Shown here in pieces: positions 36,838 through 44,819 of a DNA stretch of 47,092 nucleotides; within the stretch, counting starts at the first letter, position 1; each line of letters opens with the position of its first letter. This DNA comes from an uncultured bacterium (GTDB taxonomy: Bacteria; Verrucomicrobiota; Kiritimatiellia; PWTM01). The stretch lies in assembly GCA_937139365.1 (NCBI GenBank), contig CAKZPT010000098.1, positions 1 through 47,092 on the forward strand, read 5' to 3'. The notes under the pieces are model-generated. The model had not been told where the DNA came from, did not search any database, and was given only the letters and a program-made list of their open reading frames with translations. Made by a program: the position numbers and the translations under genes.

Positions 36838-38178
36838 TCAGTCCACGCCCAGCCGCCGGCGAAGAGTCTGGATCGCCTCGGCGAACGTCGGATCGTGGCG
36901 GACGCGCTCGGCGACGAGGCGGCAGGCGTGGAGCACCGTCGCGTGGTTCTTGCCGAACGCCTCGCCGATGGCGGGCAGCGACTGGCCGGTCAGGGCGCGG
37001 CACAGATACATCGCGACCTGCCGGGGCACGACGACCGTCTGCATCCGCCGCGAGCCGGTCAGGTCCGACGGCCGCACGTCGTAGTACTCGGCGACGGCCC
37101 GCTGGATCGCCTCCACGGTCGGCGGCGCGGCCGCGGCGCGGTCCAGACACCCGCGCAGGATCTGCAGGGCCGTCTCGCGGTTCACGGGCGCACCCTGCAG
37201 CCCGGCGTAGGCCGCCACGCTCTTCAACGCCCCCTCCATCTTCCGGATGTTGTTGCGGATGTTCTCGGCGATGAACGCGATCACCTCGTCGGCCACCTGC
37301 AGGTTCATCATCTCCGCCTTGCGCCGGAGGATGGCGATCCGGGTCTCGACGTCCGGCGGCTCGATCTGGGCGGTGACGCCCCACTCGAATCGCGACACCA
37401 GCCGGCGATCCAGCTTCTGGATCTCCCCCGGCGGCCGGTCGCAGGTCAGTACGATCTGACGGCCCCGATTGTGGAGCTCGTTGAACATGTGGAAGAACTC
37501 CTCCTGCAGGCCGTTGCGGCCGGAGAGGAAGTGGACGTCGTCGATCAGCAGCACGTCCACGCCACGGTACTTGCGGCGGAACACGACCATCTGGTTGTAC
37601 TGAAGCGACTCGATGTACTCGTTGAGGAACGCCTCTGCCGAGGTGTAGCACACGGTCGCCGTGCGGGAGGTGCGCAGGATGTGGTGGCCGATCGCCTGCA
37701 TCAGGTGCGTCTTGCCCAGCCCCGACCCGCCGTAGATCAGCAGTGGGTTGTAGGCCCGCCCCGGCGTCTGCGCCACCGCCATGCAGGCGGCGTGGGCAAA
37801 GGTGTTCGAGGGGCCGAGCACAAAGGTCTCGAACGTGAACCCCTTGTCCAGCGGGATCGAGATCGAGTCCCGGGGCGACGGGGTCGCCGGCCGCGGCGAC
37901 GGCCGCGCAGGCGTTTCCGGTTCCGGCCGCCCCGACGCGCGCAACGTCACCTTCAGCGGCCGTCCCGCCACCGCCTCGATCGCCGAGCAGATCAGCGGAA
38001 GATAGTTGTCCTCCAGCCAGAACGCGTAGAAATCGTTCGGCACGCGCAGCGTTAGCACGTCGCCCTCCATCGTGTCTGGCTCGACGATCGAGATCCACTT
38101 CTCGAACACCTCGCCGGACACCTGGCGCGCGAGCGCCTCCCGCGTCCGCTCCCACAGGGCCTGGATGCCCGTCTCCAT
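36838..38178 (-). CDS. dnaA: Chromosomal replication initiator DnaA
   Basis: DnaA binds origin boxes, melts DNA and loads the helicase. The start is the second ATG (38178), six bases after GGAGGAG; the ATG at 38184 abuts that site. Domain I is METGIQALWERTREALARQV onward; a Pro/Ser linker spans about 82-105. AAA+ domain III has Walker A GGSGLGKTH (150-158), Walker B VLLIDDVHFLSG, sensor 1 IVLTCDRPPGEI and the arginine-finger region LVSRFEWGV. DNA-binding domain IV carries GSRRMQTVVVPRQVAMYLCR and the signature AFGKNHATVLHACR. The 446-residue length is standard. The DnaA-box cluster directly upstream (38198-38270) suggests both autoregulation and an origin. Confidence 0.97.
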   Translation of the reverse strand: METGIQALWERTREALARQVSGEVFEKWISIVEPDTMEGDVLTLRVPNDFYAFWLEDNYLPLICSAIEAVAGRPLKVTLRASGRPEPETPARPSPRPATPSPRDSISIPLDKGFTFETFVLGPSNTFAHAACMAVAQTPGRAYNPLLIYGGSGLGKTHLMQAIGHHILRTSRTATVCYTSAEAFLNEYIESLQYNQMVVFRRKYRGVDVLLIDDVHFLSGRNGLQEEFFHMFNELHNRGRQIVLTCDRPPGEIQKLDRRLVSRFEWGVTAQIEPPDVETRIAILRRKAEMMNLQVADEVIAFIAENIRNNIRKMEGALKSVAAYAGLQGAPVNRETALQILRGCLDRAAAAPPTVEAIQRAVAEYYDVRPSDLTGSRRMQTVVVPRQVAMYLCRALTGQSLPAIGEAFGKNHATVLHACRLVAERVRHDPTFAEAIQTLRRRLGVD

Positions 38179-38550
38179 CCGCATCTCCTCCGCCCGTTTC
38201 TTCACAACAAACCCCGAACAAAATCGTAAAAATCGCCACGGCCGCCCGGGTTGTTCACAGGTTGTCCACAGGTCCCTGTCCCAGCCCCGCAGCACGCGCG
38301 GGAGCGTACCGATCGCCCTGCCGGATGCGCAACTCCGCCAAGCAAAAAAGAATCGGCTGGAAAAGAACCCACAACCCGTGGAGGTGGCTACCTCCTGGAC
38401 CCAACATACGGGATGGCCGTTGTGCCAACATCCGATGTCGGCCGCAGATGCGCGCAATCCCGACGCTGGGGGTCCGGGCGCGCAACCTGCGATTTTTCAA
38501 CGAAAAAACAGGGCGCACTACGGGCTTCATTAACAGTCCATCCCAGTTCC
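38179..38550. other. oriC: Candidate replication origin between dnaA and murA
   Basis: This 372-base gene-free stretch lies directly upstream of dnaA. Three DnaA-box-like nonamers on the plus strand cluster near dnaA: TTCTTCACA (38198-38206), TTGTTCACA (38251-38259) and TTGTCCACA (38262-38270), each one or two changes from TTATCCACA. A pocket with ACAAAATCGTAAAAATCG lies between them. Farther away are a small hairpin GGAGGT-GGCT-ACCTCC (38380-38395) and an AT dyad TTTTTC-AAC-GAAAAA (about 38493-38507) that could be a murA terminator or an unwinding element. Location beside dnaA is the commonest place for oriC, but skew analysis cannot be done by eye. Confidence 0.55.
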
Positions 38551-39828
38551 CTATTCCCGGACAATGTCCGCCCCCAACCCTGCCAGCCGGGCCTCCAGCC
38601 GTTCGTAGCCACGATCGACCACCTCCGCCCCCTCAATTCGGCTCACCCCGCGAGCGCACAACGCCGCCACCACCATGCTCACGCCCGCGCGGATGTCGGG
38701 GCTGGCCACGGAGGTGGCGTGAAGGCGCGCCGGCCCCGACACCAGCACGCGATGCGGATCGCACACGACGATGTGCGCTCCCATCTCGATCAGCCGATCC
38801 ACGAAATACAGCCGGCTCTCGAACATCTTCTCGAACAGCAGCGTCGTCCCCCGCGCCTGCGTCGCCATCACGATCGCGATGCTCATCAGATCGGAGGGAA
38901 ACGCCGGCCAGGGGCCGTCCTCGATCTTCGGGATCGGTCCATGCAACGCCGGCCGCGCCCGAAGACGGCGGCACGGTGGCTGGACGAGGGCGCCGCCCTC
39001 CCACCGCCACTCCACGCCGAACAGATCGAACGGACGCCGGCAGACCGCGCAGCACAGCCGATCGGGCGGCGAGTCGACCGTCAGCGCTCCCCCGGTGAGG
39101 GCCGAGGCGGCCAGAAAACTCCCCATCTCAATGTGATCCGGGCCCACCTCCGCCTCCGCGCCGCGCAGCCGCTCACGGCCACGCACGGTGAGGCAGTGAG
39201 TGCCTTCCCCTTCGATCTCCGCGCCCATCGCCCGCAGCAGACGGATCAAATCCTGCACGTGGGGCTCACAGGCGGCGTTGAACATCCGGGCCTCGCCCGG
39301 CGTCAGCGCCGCGGCCATCAGGGCGTTTTCCGTAGCCGTGACGCTCGCCTCGTCGAACAGGATCTCCGCCTGCTTCGGCTGTGCGCGACGCCGAAAGGTG
39401 TGCACGGGTCCCAGCTCGGTCTCGATGCCGAGCGATCGCAACGCGAGGACGTGGGCGTCCAGGCGCCGGCGGCCGATCACATCGCCGCCAGGGGGCGGCA
39501 GCGCCGCTCGCCCGGCACGCGCCGCCATCGGCCCGGCCAGCAGGATGGAGGCGCGGATCCGCCGGCACAACGCTTCCGGAAACCTCCGACGGCGGAGCCG
39601 CCGCGCCCGAAGACGGACGACGTCCATCCGCCGCTCGATCTCCACGCCCACCGACTCCAGCAGGTCGAGCATCACCCGCACGTCCAGGATGTCGGGGACA
39701 TTGCGCAGCGTGACCGGCTCGTCGGTCAACAGCGACGCGGCGAGCATCGGCAGCGCGGCGTTCTTGTTGCCACTGGGGCGATAGCGACCGGTCAACGGCC
39801 GGCCGCCGCGAATGATGAATCGGGCCAT
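38551..39828 (-). CDS. murA: UDP-N-acetylglucosamine 1-carboxyvinyltransferase MurA, Cys-to-Asp variant
   Basis: MurA adds enolpyruvate to UDP-GlcNAc, the first committed step of peptidoglycan synthesis. The ATG at 39828 gives MARFIIRGGRPLTGRYRPSG, then NKNAALPMLAASLL with the conserved K22-N23. The active-site loop reads PPPGGDVIGRRRLDAHV: D116 stands where E. coli has Cys115 (GGCAIG). Other blocks: EILFDEASVTATENALMAAA, PHVQDLIRLLRAMGAEIEGE, the DLMS segment and SPDIRAGVSMVVAAL near the end. Asp at this position is known from Mycobacterium and Chlamydia and makes MurA insensitive to fosfomycin. The length of 425 residues is normal. The nearest upstream gene is feoB, separated by a terminator-like hairpin, so murA needs its own promoter. 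Confidence 0.93.
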   Translation of the reverse strand: MARFIIRGGRPLTGRYRPSGNKNAALPMLAASLLTDEPVTLRNVPDILDVRVMLDLLESVGVEIERRMDVVRLRARRLRRRRFPEALCRRIRASILLAGPMAARAGRAALPPPGGDVIGRRRLDAHVLALRSLGIETELGPVHTFRRRAQPKQAEILFDEASVTATENALMAAALTPGEARMFNAACEPHVQDLIRLLRAMGAEIEGEGTHCLTVRGRERLRGAEAEVGPDHIEMGSFLAASALTGGALTVDSPPDRLCCAVCRRPFDLFGVEWRWEGGALVQPPCRRLRARPALHGPIPKIEDGPWPAFPSDLMSIAIVMATQARGTTLLFEKMFESRLYFVDRLIEMGAHIVVCDPHRVLVSGPARLHATSVASPDIRAGVSMVVAALCARGVSRIEGAEVVDRGYERLEARLAGLGADIVRE

Positions 39829-39918
39829 GCCCCGTTTATACCGGACCTGGGCCGACCTCCAAAACCGCATCGCGCCCTGTCGCCGCCGGCTCTGCATGTC
39901 CGCGGTGGCCGGCTAAGC

Positions 39919-39965
39919 GTCCAACCTTTGGAATGGAGCGGCCTGCAGGCTTCCAATGGTTGGAC
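39919..39965. terminator. Long inverted repeat, probable feoB terminator
   Basis: GTCCAACCTTTGGAA (39919-39933) and TTCCAATGGTTGGAC (39951-39965) pair at 14 of 15 positions around a 17-base loop that itself contains CCTGCAGG. It lies 40 bases past the feoB stop and 91 bases before the murA start. No T-run follows on the minus strand, so it may be a factor-assisted or bidirectional structure, or a dispersed repeat unit. Confidence 0.6.
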
Positions 39966-40004
39966 CTCCCCGGCCCGCGCCGCCGTCCACGGCGGGCCGG
40001 CCGG

Positions 40005-42227
40005 TCACAGCGCAAGTTGGCGAGCCACAAACGCGACCAGCCCGCAAAGTACCACGCCGACGGCGATGGGCATCAGCGTCGCCAGGGCGGTCCACTTCGC
40101 GCTTCGAGTTTCCCGATAAATCGTGAAGATCGTCGTCGAACAGGGATTGTGGCACAGACTGAATAGCATCAGGCACACCCCCGTCAGCGGCGTCCATCCG
40201 GCCTGGCGGAGGAACGCCGAGAGGGCCGACGGATCGTCGATTTCGAACAGCCGACCTGCGGCGGCCGCGCCGGGTACCGCCAATCCCAGCAAGGAGGTCA
40301 ACACCAGAATGGTGGGCACGACGATCTCGTTGGCCGGGATCGCGACCAGGTACGCGGCGAGGATCACGCCGTTGAGGCCGATGGCCCGACCGGTGGCGTC
40401 CAGCGCGCGCACGAGGTGGGCCGCCAGCGTCTCGCCGCCGGCCCGAAGGTGGCACAACAGCCACAGCACGATGCCCGCGGGCAGTGCGAACACCACCGCG
40501 CGCCATAGCACGATCAGGGTGCGGTCCACCAGCGAGGTGTACAGCGTGCGAAGGACGTCCGGCGGTCGGTACGGCGGCAACTCGAGGCTGAACGCGGACG
40601 GCTCGCCCCGCAGGACGGTGCGGGACAACGCCCACGAGGCGGCGAACGTCAGCCCGACCCCCAGCAGCGCGATGCCGAGGACGGACAGCGAGGCGACCAG
40701 GCCGGCGATCGCGGGGGGCGCCAGCGCGCCGAGAAAGATCGTGGCCATCAGGAACTGGGTTGGCCACCGGCCGTTGCAGAGGGAGAAATTGTTGGTGAGG
40801 ATCGCGATGAGCCGCTCGCGTGGGGAGTCGATGATCCGCGTCGCGACAACGCCCGCGGCGTTGCAGCCCCACCCCATCGTCATCGTCAGCGCCTGGCGGC
40901 CGTGTGCCCCGACGCGGCGAAACCAAGCGTCGAGGTTGAAGGCGACGCGCGGCAGGTAACCGAAGTCTTCGAGGATGGTGAATAGCGGAAAAAAGATGGC
41001 CATCGGCGGCAGCATGACGCTGACCACCCAGGCCGTGGTCAAGTAGGCTCCGTCCACCAGCACGCCGCGCAGCCATACCGCCCACCCGAGGCGCTCGGCC
41101 AGCGCGCCGAGCACGGTGTGACCGCGGTCTACGAGGAGCGAGAAGAGCAGGCGGGACGGCACGTTGGCGCCCTCGATCGTAATCCACAGAACCAGCCCGA
41201 GCAGCGCGACCATCGTCGGATAACCGGTGGCGGGATGGGTGAGAAAACGGTCCAGCCGGCGTTCCCACGCTTGACGCAACGACGGCCGCACGGCGCGCAC
41301 GTGCCGGCCAGCCAACCGGGCCGCCTCGCCGTAGATCTGTTCGATCCAGCGGTCGTGGACATCGGCGGGCAGGGTCCATCGCAGCGCCCGGGCCTTGCGG
41401 AGGAGGGCCTCGGCCACGGCGCGGTCGGCGGCGGCGTCGGGCGGCGCAGTGGAACGGACGGCGGCCAGATCGCGCAGCCGGCCCTCGCGGACGGCGGAGA
41501 CGATCGCCTCGTCGTCCTCGAGAAGCCGCAGGGCGATCCACGGCCGGCCCGGCAGCCCCCGCACCCAGGCGGCGAGGTCCCGGCTGAGTTCATCCACGGC
41601 CGCCCCCAGCGCCGGGACGGGATGCGGCATGGGGCGGGGACGCGGATCTACCCGCCCCTCCGCGACATCGCGGATGGCCACCAGTAAAGCATCGATCCCC
41701 TCGCCCCGGCGGGCGGACGTGAGCACAACCGGGATTCCAAGATCGCGCGAGAGGCCGTCGGCGTCGACCTCCAGCCCGTGCGCGCGGGCTTCGTCCACGA
41801 GGTTGACGCAGAGGACCGCGCGGTCGACCACCTGAAACACCTGGAGCAGAAGGCAGAGATTGCGCTCGAGGCGGGAGGCGTCGGCGACAACGACGGTCAC
41901 CGCAGGCCGCCCGAACAGCAGGAAGTCCCGGGCTACCTCCTCGTCCGGTGACGCGGAGACCAGCGAATAGGTGCCGGGCAGGTCCACGATCCGGTAGCGC
42001 CGGCCCTCGTACGTGAACGACCCTTCCGCGCGGACGACGGTTTTGCCGGTCCAGTTCCCCGTGTGCTGGCGGAGGCCCGTCAGCGCGTTGAACACGGTGG
42101 TCTTACCGGTGTTCGGATTGCCGGCGAGGGCGACGACAAAATCGGCGCCGTCCGTCTCCGTGCCGAGCCGGCGTAGCCCCCCGGCAACGGGGCAGCGACG
42201 GCAGGCCTCTGGAATCCGGGGGCTCAT
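40005..42227 (-). CDS. feoB: Ferrous iron transporter FeoB
   Basis: FeoB is the inner-membrane Fe2+ importer with a cytosolic GTPase domain. G-protein motifs: G1 GNPNTGKT (36-43), switch I around NWTGKTVV, G3 DLPGTYSL (82-89), and a G4 that reads CVNLVDEA, where NLVD replaces the usual NMxD. The membrane part starts after about 340 with two Gate regions; PPMAIFFPLFTILEDFGYLP and RVAFNLDAWFRRVGAHGRQA lead to the conserved GWGCNAAGVVATRII and later FSLCHNPCSTTIFTIYRE with its Cys residues. The length, 740 residues, is normal. The N-terminus has extra Cys residues (CRRCPVAGG). The start overlaps the stop of the DtxR-FeoA regulator (ATGA at 42227-42224), so iron-sensing and uptake are translationally coupled. 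No separate feoA or feoC is present. Confidence 0.96.
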   Translation of the reverse strand: MSPRIPEACRRCPVAGGLRRLGTETDGADFVVALAGNPNTGKTTVFNALTGLRQHTGNWTGKTVVRAEGSFTYEGRRYRIVDLPGTYSLVSASPDEEVARDFLLFGRPAVTVVVADASRLERNLCLLLQVFQVVDRAVLCVNLVDEARAHGLEVDADGLSRDLGIPVVLTSARRGEGIDALLVAIRDVAEGRVDPRPRPMPHPVPALGAAVDELSRDLAAWVRGLPGRPWIALRLLEDDEAIVSAVREGRLRDLAAVRSTAPPDAAADRAVAEALLRKARALRWTLPADVHDRWIEQIYGEAARLAGRHVRAVRPSLRQAWERRLDRFLTHPATGYPTMVALLGLVLWITIEGANVPSRLLFSLLVDRGHTVLGALAERLGWAVWLRGVLVDGAYLTTAWVVSVMLPPMAIFFPLFTILEDFGYLPRVAFNLDAWFRRVGAHGRQALTMTMGWGCNAAGVVATRIIDSPRERLIAILTNNFSLCNGRWPTQFLMATIFLGALAPPAIAGLVASLSVLGIALLGVGLTFAASWALSRTVLRGEPSAFSLELPPYRPPDVLRTLYTSLVDRTLIVLWRAVVFALPAGIVLWLLCHLRAGGETLAAHLVRALDATGRAIGLNGVILAAYLVAIPANEIVVPTILVLTSLLGLAVPGAAAAGRLFEIDDPSALSAFLRQAGWTPLTGVCLMLFSLCHNPCSTTIFTIYRETRSAKWTALATLMPIAVGVVLCGLVAFVARQLAL

Positions 42228-43150
42228 CCGCCCTCCTCGGCGGGGCGGATGAGGATCCCCTGCGCCTGTTCCCGGCGCAAAGCGATGACTCCGCCGCGGA
42301 TGCGGTAGGCCACGGGATCACCGGCGGGACTGACCATTTCGACTTCGACGGTCGAGCCCGGCACAAAGCCGAGGTGGAGCAGACGATCGCGCATCAGGCC
42401 GCGTACGCGGAAGGAGAGCCCGGAGACGACGGCCCGTTCGCCAAGCCGAAGGTCCGAGAGCCGGCGGATGCGTTCGTCGAACGCCGCGCCGGCCGGCAGC
42501 TCCTCCACGGTCAATTGGCGAGCTTCGGCGATGGAAAGGGCAATGTCTCGCCCCTCCATCCGGAGGCGGACGCCATCCCGGTCCATGTCCAGCACCCGGA
42601 GCTGGACGCCGACGGAAAATCCTTCGTCGACCAGCCGCCGGTACCTTTCGGCGGGCTCGTCCTCGACATGCACGACGCGGCCGGCCCACCCGCTCGAGCA
42701 TTCAGAGAGGGGCCGGCCGCGGGGCGGCGGGGCGTCGCCGGTCGCCGGCGGAATCGGGTCACCGTGCGGATCGTAGGCCGGCTGACCGAGCGAGGTGGCC
42801 AAGGCCGCGGTCTGGTCGGGCGTCAGGCGATGTTCAACCTCGTGCGCGCGGCGGTGCCACTCGGTCTCGGGCAGCCCGGTGGACCGGGCCAGCCAGGTTT
42901 CGTAGAGGCGGTGGGCGCGGACGACATAGGCGGCGTGGCGGCGGCCCTCGTCGCTCAACCGCGGCGGATCTCCCTCCACCCAGCCGGTGCGGCGCAACTC
43001 CTCCAGCAAGTCGCCGGCACGCTTTTGCGTCAACTCCAGGGCGCCAGCCAGGCGAAGCGGATGCGGCGCTTCGCCGCGCTCCTCCCATTCGAGAAGGAGC
43101 TTGAGAGCATCCTCGACACACTCCCGCCGGAAACCGCGCCGCGGGCTCAT
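42224..43150 (-). CDS. DtxR-family metalloregulator fused to two FeoA-like SH3 domains
   Basis: The 308-residue protein starts at ATG 43150 (MSPRRGFRRECVEDAL). Residues about 8-75 form the winged helix (LRLAGALELTQKRAGDLLEE, LRRTGWVEG). The dimer/metal domain is HRLYETWLARSTGLPETEWH then RRAHEVEHRLTP. By alignment with DtxR, the ligands H80, E84, H99, E106 and H107 are kept and the regulatory Cys becomes H103. Two FeoA/SH3 domains follow: LSECSSGWAGRVVHVEDEPA to about 217, and LSDLRLGERAVVSGLSFRVR to the end (HLGFVPGSTVEV, YRIRGGVIALRREQA). Its stop overlaps feoB. The natural reading is an iron-responsive repressor of its own operon whose C-terminal domains replace stand-alone FeoA. The architecture is seen; the regulatory loop is inference. 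Confidence 0.88.
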   Translation of the reverse strand: MSPRRGFRRECVEDALKLLLEWEERGEAPHPLRLAGALELTQKRAGDLLEELRRTGWVEGDPPRLSDEGRRHAAYVVRAHRLYETWLARSTGLPETEWHRRAHEVEHRLTPDQTAALATSLGQPAYDPHGDPIPPATGDAPPPRGRPLSECSSGWAGRVVHVEDEPAERYRRLVDEGFSVGVQLRVLDMDRDGVRLRMEGRDIALSIAEARQLTVEELPAGAAFDERIRRLSDLRLGERAVVSGLSFRVRGLMRDRLLHLGFVPGSTVEVEMVSPAGDPVAYRIRGGVIALRREQAQGILIRPAEEGG

Positions 43151-43154
43151 AGGG

Positions 43155-43182
43155 GAAGTGTAGACCACCGTCCCCACACTTC
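43155..43182. promoter_or_regulatory. 7-bp dyad at the start of the regulator-feoB operon
   Basis: GAAGTGT (43155-43161) and ACACTTC (43176-43182) form a perfect inverted repeat with a 14-base spacer, ending 4 bases before the ATG of the DtxR-FeoA gene. It could be an autoregulatory operator or an mRNA hairpin over the ribosome-binding site (minus-strand AAGTGTGGGGAC to ACACTTCCCCT). Confidence 0.35.
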
Positions 43183-43220
43183 AAGGAACGGGCGGCCAGA
43201 TCCGCGCGACGGCGGCGAAC

Positions 43221-43511
43221 TTAGAGAAAGGTGCCGACCTCGTCGAGAATCGCCGGCACATCCGCCGGCGTTACGTTGGAAAACCAGCGTCCGGCGGGAT
43301 GGATCATCACGTTTGGGCCACGGGCGCATAGTCCCATGCACCCCGAATGCGAGACGCGGACCCGCCCCTTCCACCCCCGCTGCGCGACGCCGGCCTTCAA
43401 CAGGTCTTTCAACGTCATGCCCAGACCGTTGCCGCACGCCTTCGAGCCATCGGCACGCTCGTTGACGCAGACCCAGATGTGCGCCGCGTACGGCGCAGGC
43501 TGCCCTTGCAC
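43221..43511 (-). CDS. Thioredoxin-like [2Fe-2S] ferredoxin
   Basis: This 96-residue protein has the four-Cys pattern of thioredoxin-fold [2Fe-2S] ferredoxins (Aquifex Fd1/NuoE-like): C15 and C26 in WVCVNERADGSKACGNG, C58 and C62 in SHSGCMGLCARGPNVMIHP. It is a small cytoplasmic electron carrier. The start is the GTG at 43511, supported by GGGAGG seven bases upstream. It ends 70 bases before the DtxR-FeoA start and begins 19 bases after the outer-membrane-protein gene, with which it probably shares a transcript. Redox partners are not evident. Its place beside an iron-uptake operon suggests iron-linked expression, but no shared site is proven. Confidence 0.88.
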   Translation of the reverse strand: MQGQPAPYAAHIWVCVNERADGSKACGNGLGMTLKDLLKAGVAQRGWKGRVRVSHSGCMGLCARGPNVMIHPAGRWFSNVTPADVPAILDEVGTFL

Positions 43512-43530
43512 GGCCGGGCCTCCCGCGCGT

Positions 43531-44289
43531 TCAGCGCATCGTCCAGCTGAGCTTGGCGCCGACGATGAGGTTGTCGTCCACGTCGCCGAACTCGGTGCCC
43601 CCGTACAGGCCGATCAGCCAACGCTCGGCCGGACGGTAGATCAGTCCGCCCAGCGCAAGGGTCCGGTCGTCGAGTGCGTCCCCGCTCCACGACTCGTACA
43701 TGACCTCGGCAAGAAGGCTGAACTCGGGCCGGAACGTGTACACCAGCGCGCCGCCGAGCTGGAGGCTGTTGTCCGTCTCCGAGCGCGCGACGAAGCCAAT
43801 GTCGGCCACGAAGTCCCAGTCGTCCTCGACCGTCGTGCCCAGCGACAGGCCGAACTTCAACCGCGTTTCGCCTGCGCCGAGCCCCTCCTCCTCGTCGCCG
43901 GTCGGCAGGGCGAGGCGGGCGTAGGGCATGACATAGGGATAGCCCAGGGCGCCCTGCCAGCCCATCAGGTCGGCGCCGACGACAATGTCGCCCAGCCCGT
44001 AGCTGTCGCTGCCCCCCAACTCCGTCCGCGCCAAAGGCACGGCAAGGTTGAGGCTGAAGTCGTGGGAGAGCGCCAACCGCAGGTAGGGTTCGAGTGCCCC
44101 GTAGTTGTCGTCCGACTGCGGCGAATCCGTCTCCGTGATTTCCTGATACACGGTGCGGAGCCCCATCTCAGGCTGGCGCGTCTGGGGAATTTTCCCCTCC
44201 TGCACCACAAGCGTCCGCATCGGGTCGCCCCACGCGCTCATCACACCGGCCGCGGCCGCGGCCACAATCGCCCATTGCAGCGTTCTCAT
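43531..44289 (-). CDS. Outer-membrane beta-barrel protein (MetA-pathway/transporter-like)
   Basis: From the ATG at 44289 (MRTLQWAIVAAAAAGVMSAW) the 252-residue product has a signal peptide with probable cleavage after the Ala/Gly-rich stretch. The mature part consists of alternating amphipathic strands: LEPYLRLALSHDFSLNLAVP, LGDIVVGADLMGW, YPYVMPYARLALPTGD, LKFGLSLGTTVEDDWDFVAD and AERWLIGLYGGTEFGD, with a C-terminal VGAKLSWTMR suited to barrel assembly. This pattern matches small barrels annotated as MetA-pathway phenol-degradation-like or putative transporters. No specific substrate can be given. The ferredoxin gene follows after 19 bases. A longer start upstream adds only a charged, non-homologous extension. 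Confidence 0.78.
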   Translation of the reverse strand: MRTLQWAIVAAAAAGVMSAWGDPMRTLVVQEGKIPQTRQPEMGLRTVYQEITETDSPQSDDNYGALEPYLRLALSHDFSLNLAVPLARTELGGSDSYGLGDIVVGADLMGWQGALGYPYVMPYARLALPTGDEEEGLGAGETRLKFGLSLGTTVEDDWDFVADIGFVARSETDNSLQLGGALVYTFRPEFSLLAEVMYESWSGDALDDRTLALGGLIYRPAERWLIGLYGGTEFGDVDDNLIVGAKLSWTMR

Positions 44290-44423
44290 GCGTCTAGTGG
44301 TCCTTTCCCGGGCGACGTCCTCTCGCCCCGCAGTCGCCAACGTACCGCATCGTACCCCGCGTCTTCAAGCCGCGCGGATAGGCCGGCAAGGGAGAGGCAG
44401 GAAGCCGGAGCCGGTGTCTATTC

Positions 44424-44819
44424 TCAGTCCCGGCGTCCCTCGAGGTAGTGAATCCACTGCGCGGCCGCGTAGATGAGATGGGCATGTCCGCCCGAATCCG
44501 CAAACCGGTCGAACGGCACGCCGGGGAGGACCGATTGGCAACCGATGCCCGTCGGCATGTAACCGTATTCGTCCAGGATCGCCTCCCAGGTGCGAAGCCC
44601 TCCGCCCAGTTCGCGCTCCAGCTCCGCGCGGATCGCCTCCGCCGACGGCAACGCGTCGTCGGCGCCGCCGGCCGCAAGAGAGCCGGCCGGATCGCGGCGC
44701 GCGGCTAAGGCGTGCACCGTCGGAAAAAAGTTCGTCGCCGCAATCCGGCGGCACGCCTCGTCCCACAGCGTCGGCCATTGACGAAGTGATAGGGGAGCAT
44801 CCCCCCATCGTGTGGACAA
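44424..44819 (-). pseudogene. C-terminal fragment of an unknown protein, cut by an IS element
   Basis: An open frame of 131 codons runs to a stop at 44424. Its only available upstream start, TTG at 44819, lies inside the probable terminal repeat of the neighbouring IS (TTG TCC ACA reads the repeat). The gene has therefore probably lost its 5' end. The sequence has LRQWPTLWDEACRRIAATNF, a linker, ERELGGGLRTWEAILDEYGY and a C-terminal HAHLIYAAAQWIHYLEG. It looks globular and mostly helical, with GCQSVLPGVPFDRFADSGGH as the most distinctive part. I do not recognise the family. It could still be expressed if the IS end supplies a start, but truncation is the simpler reading. Confidence 0.5.
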
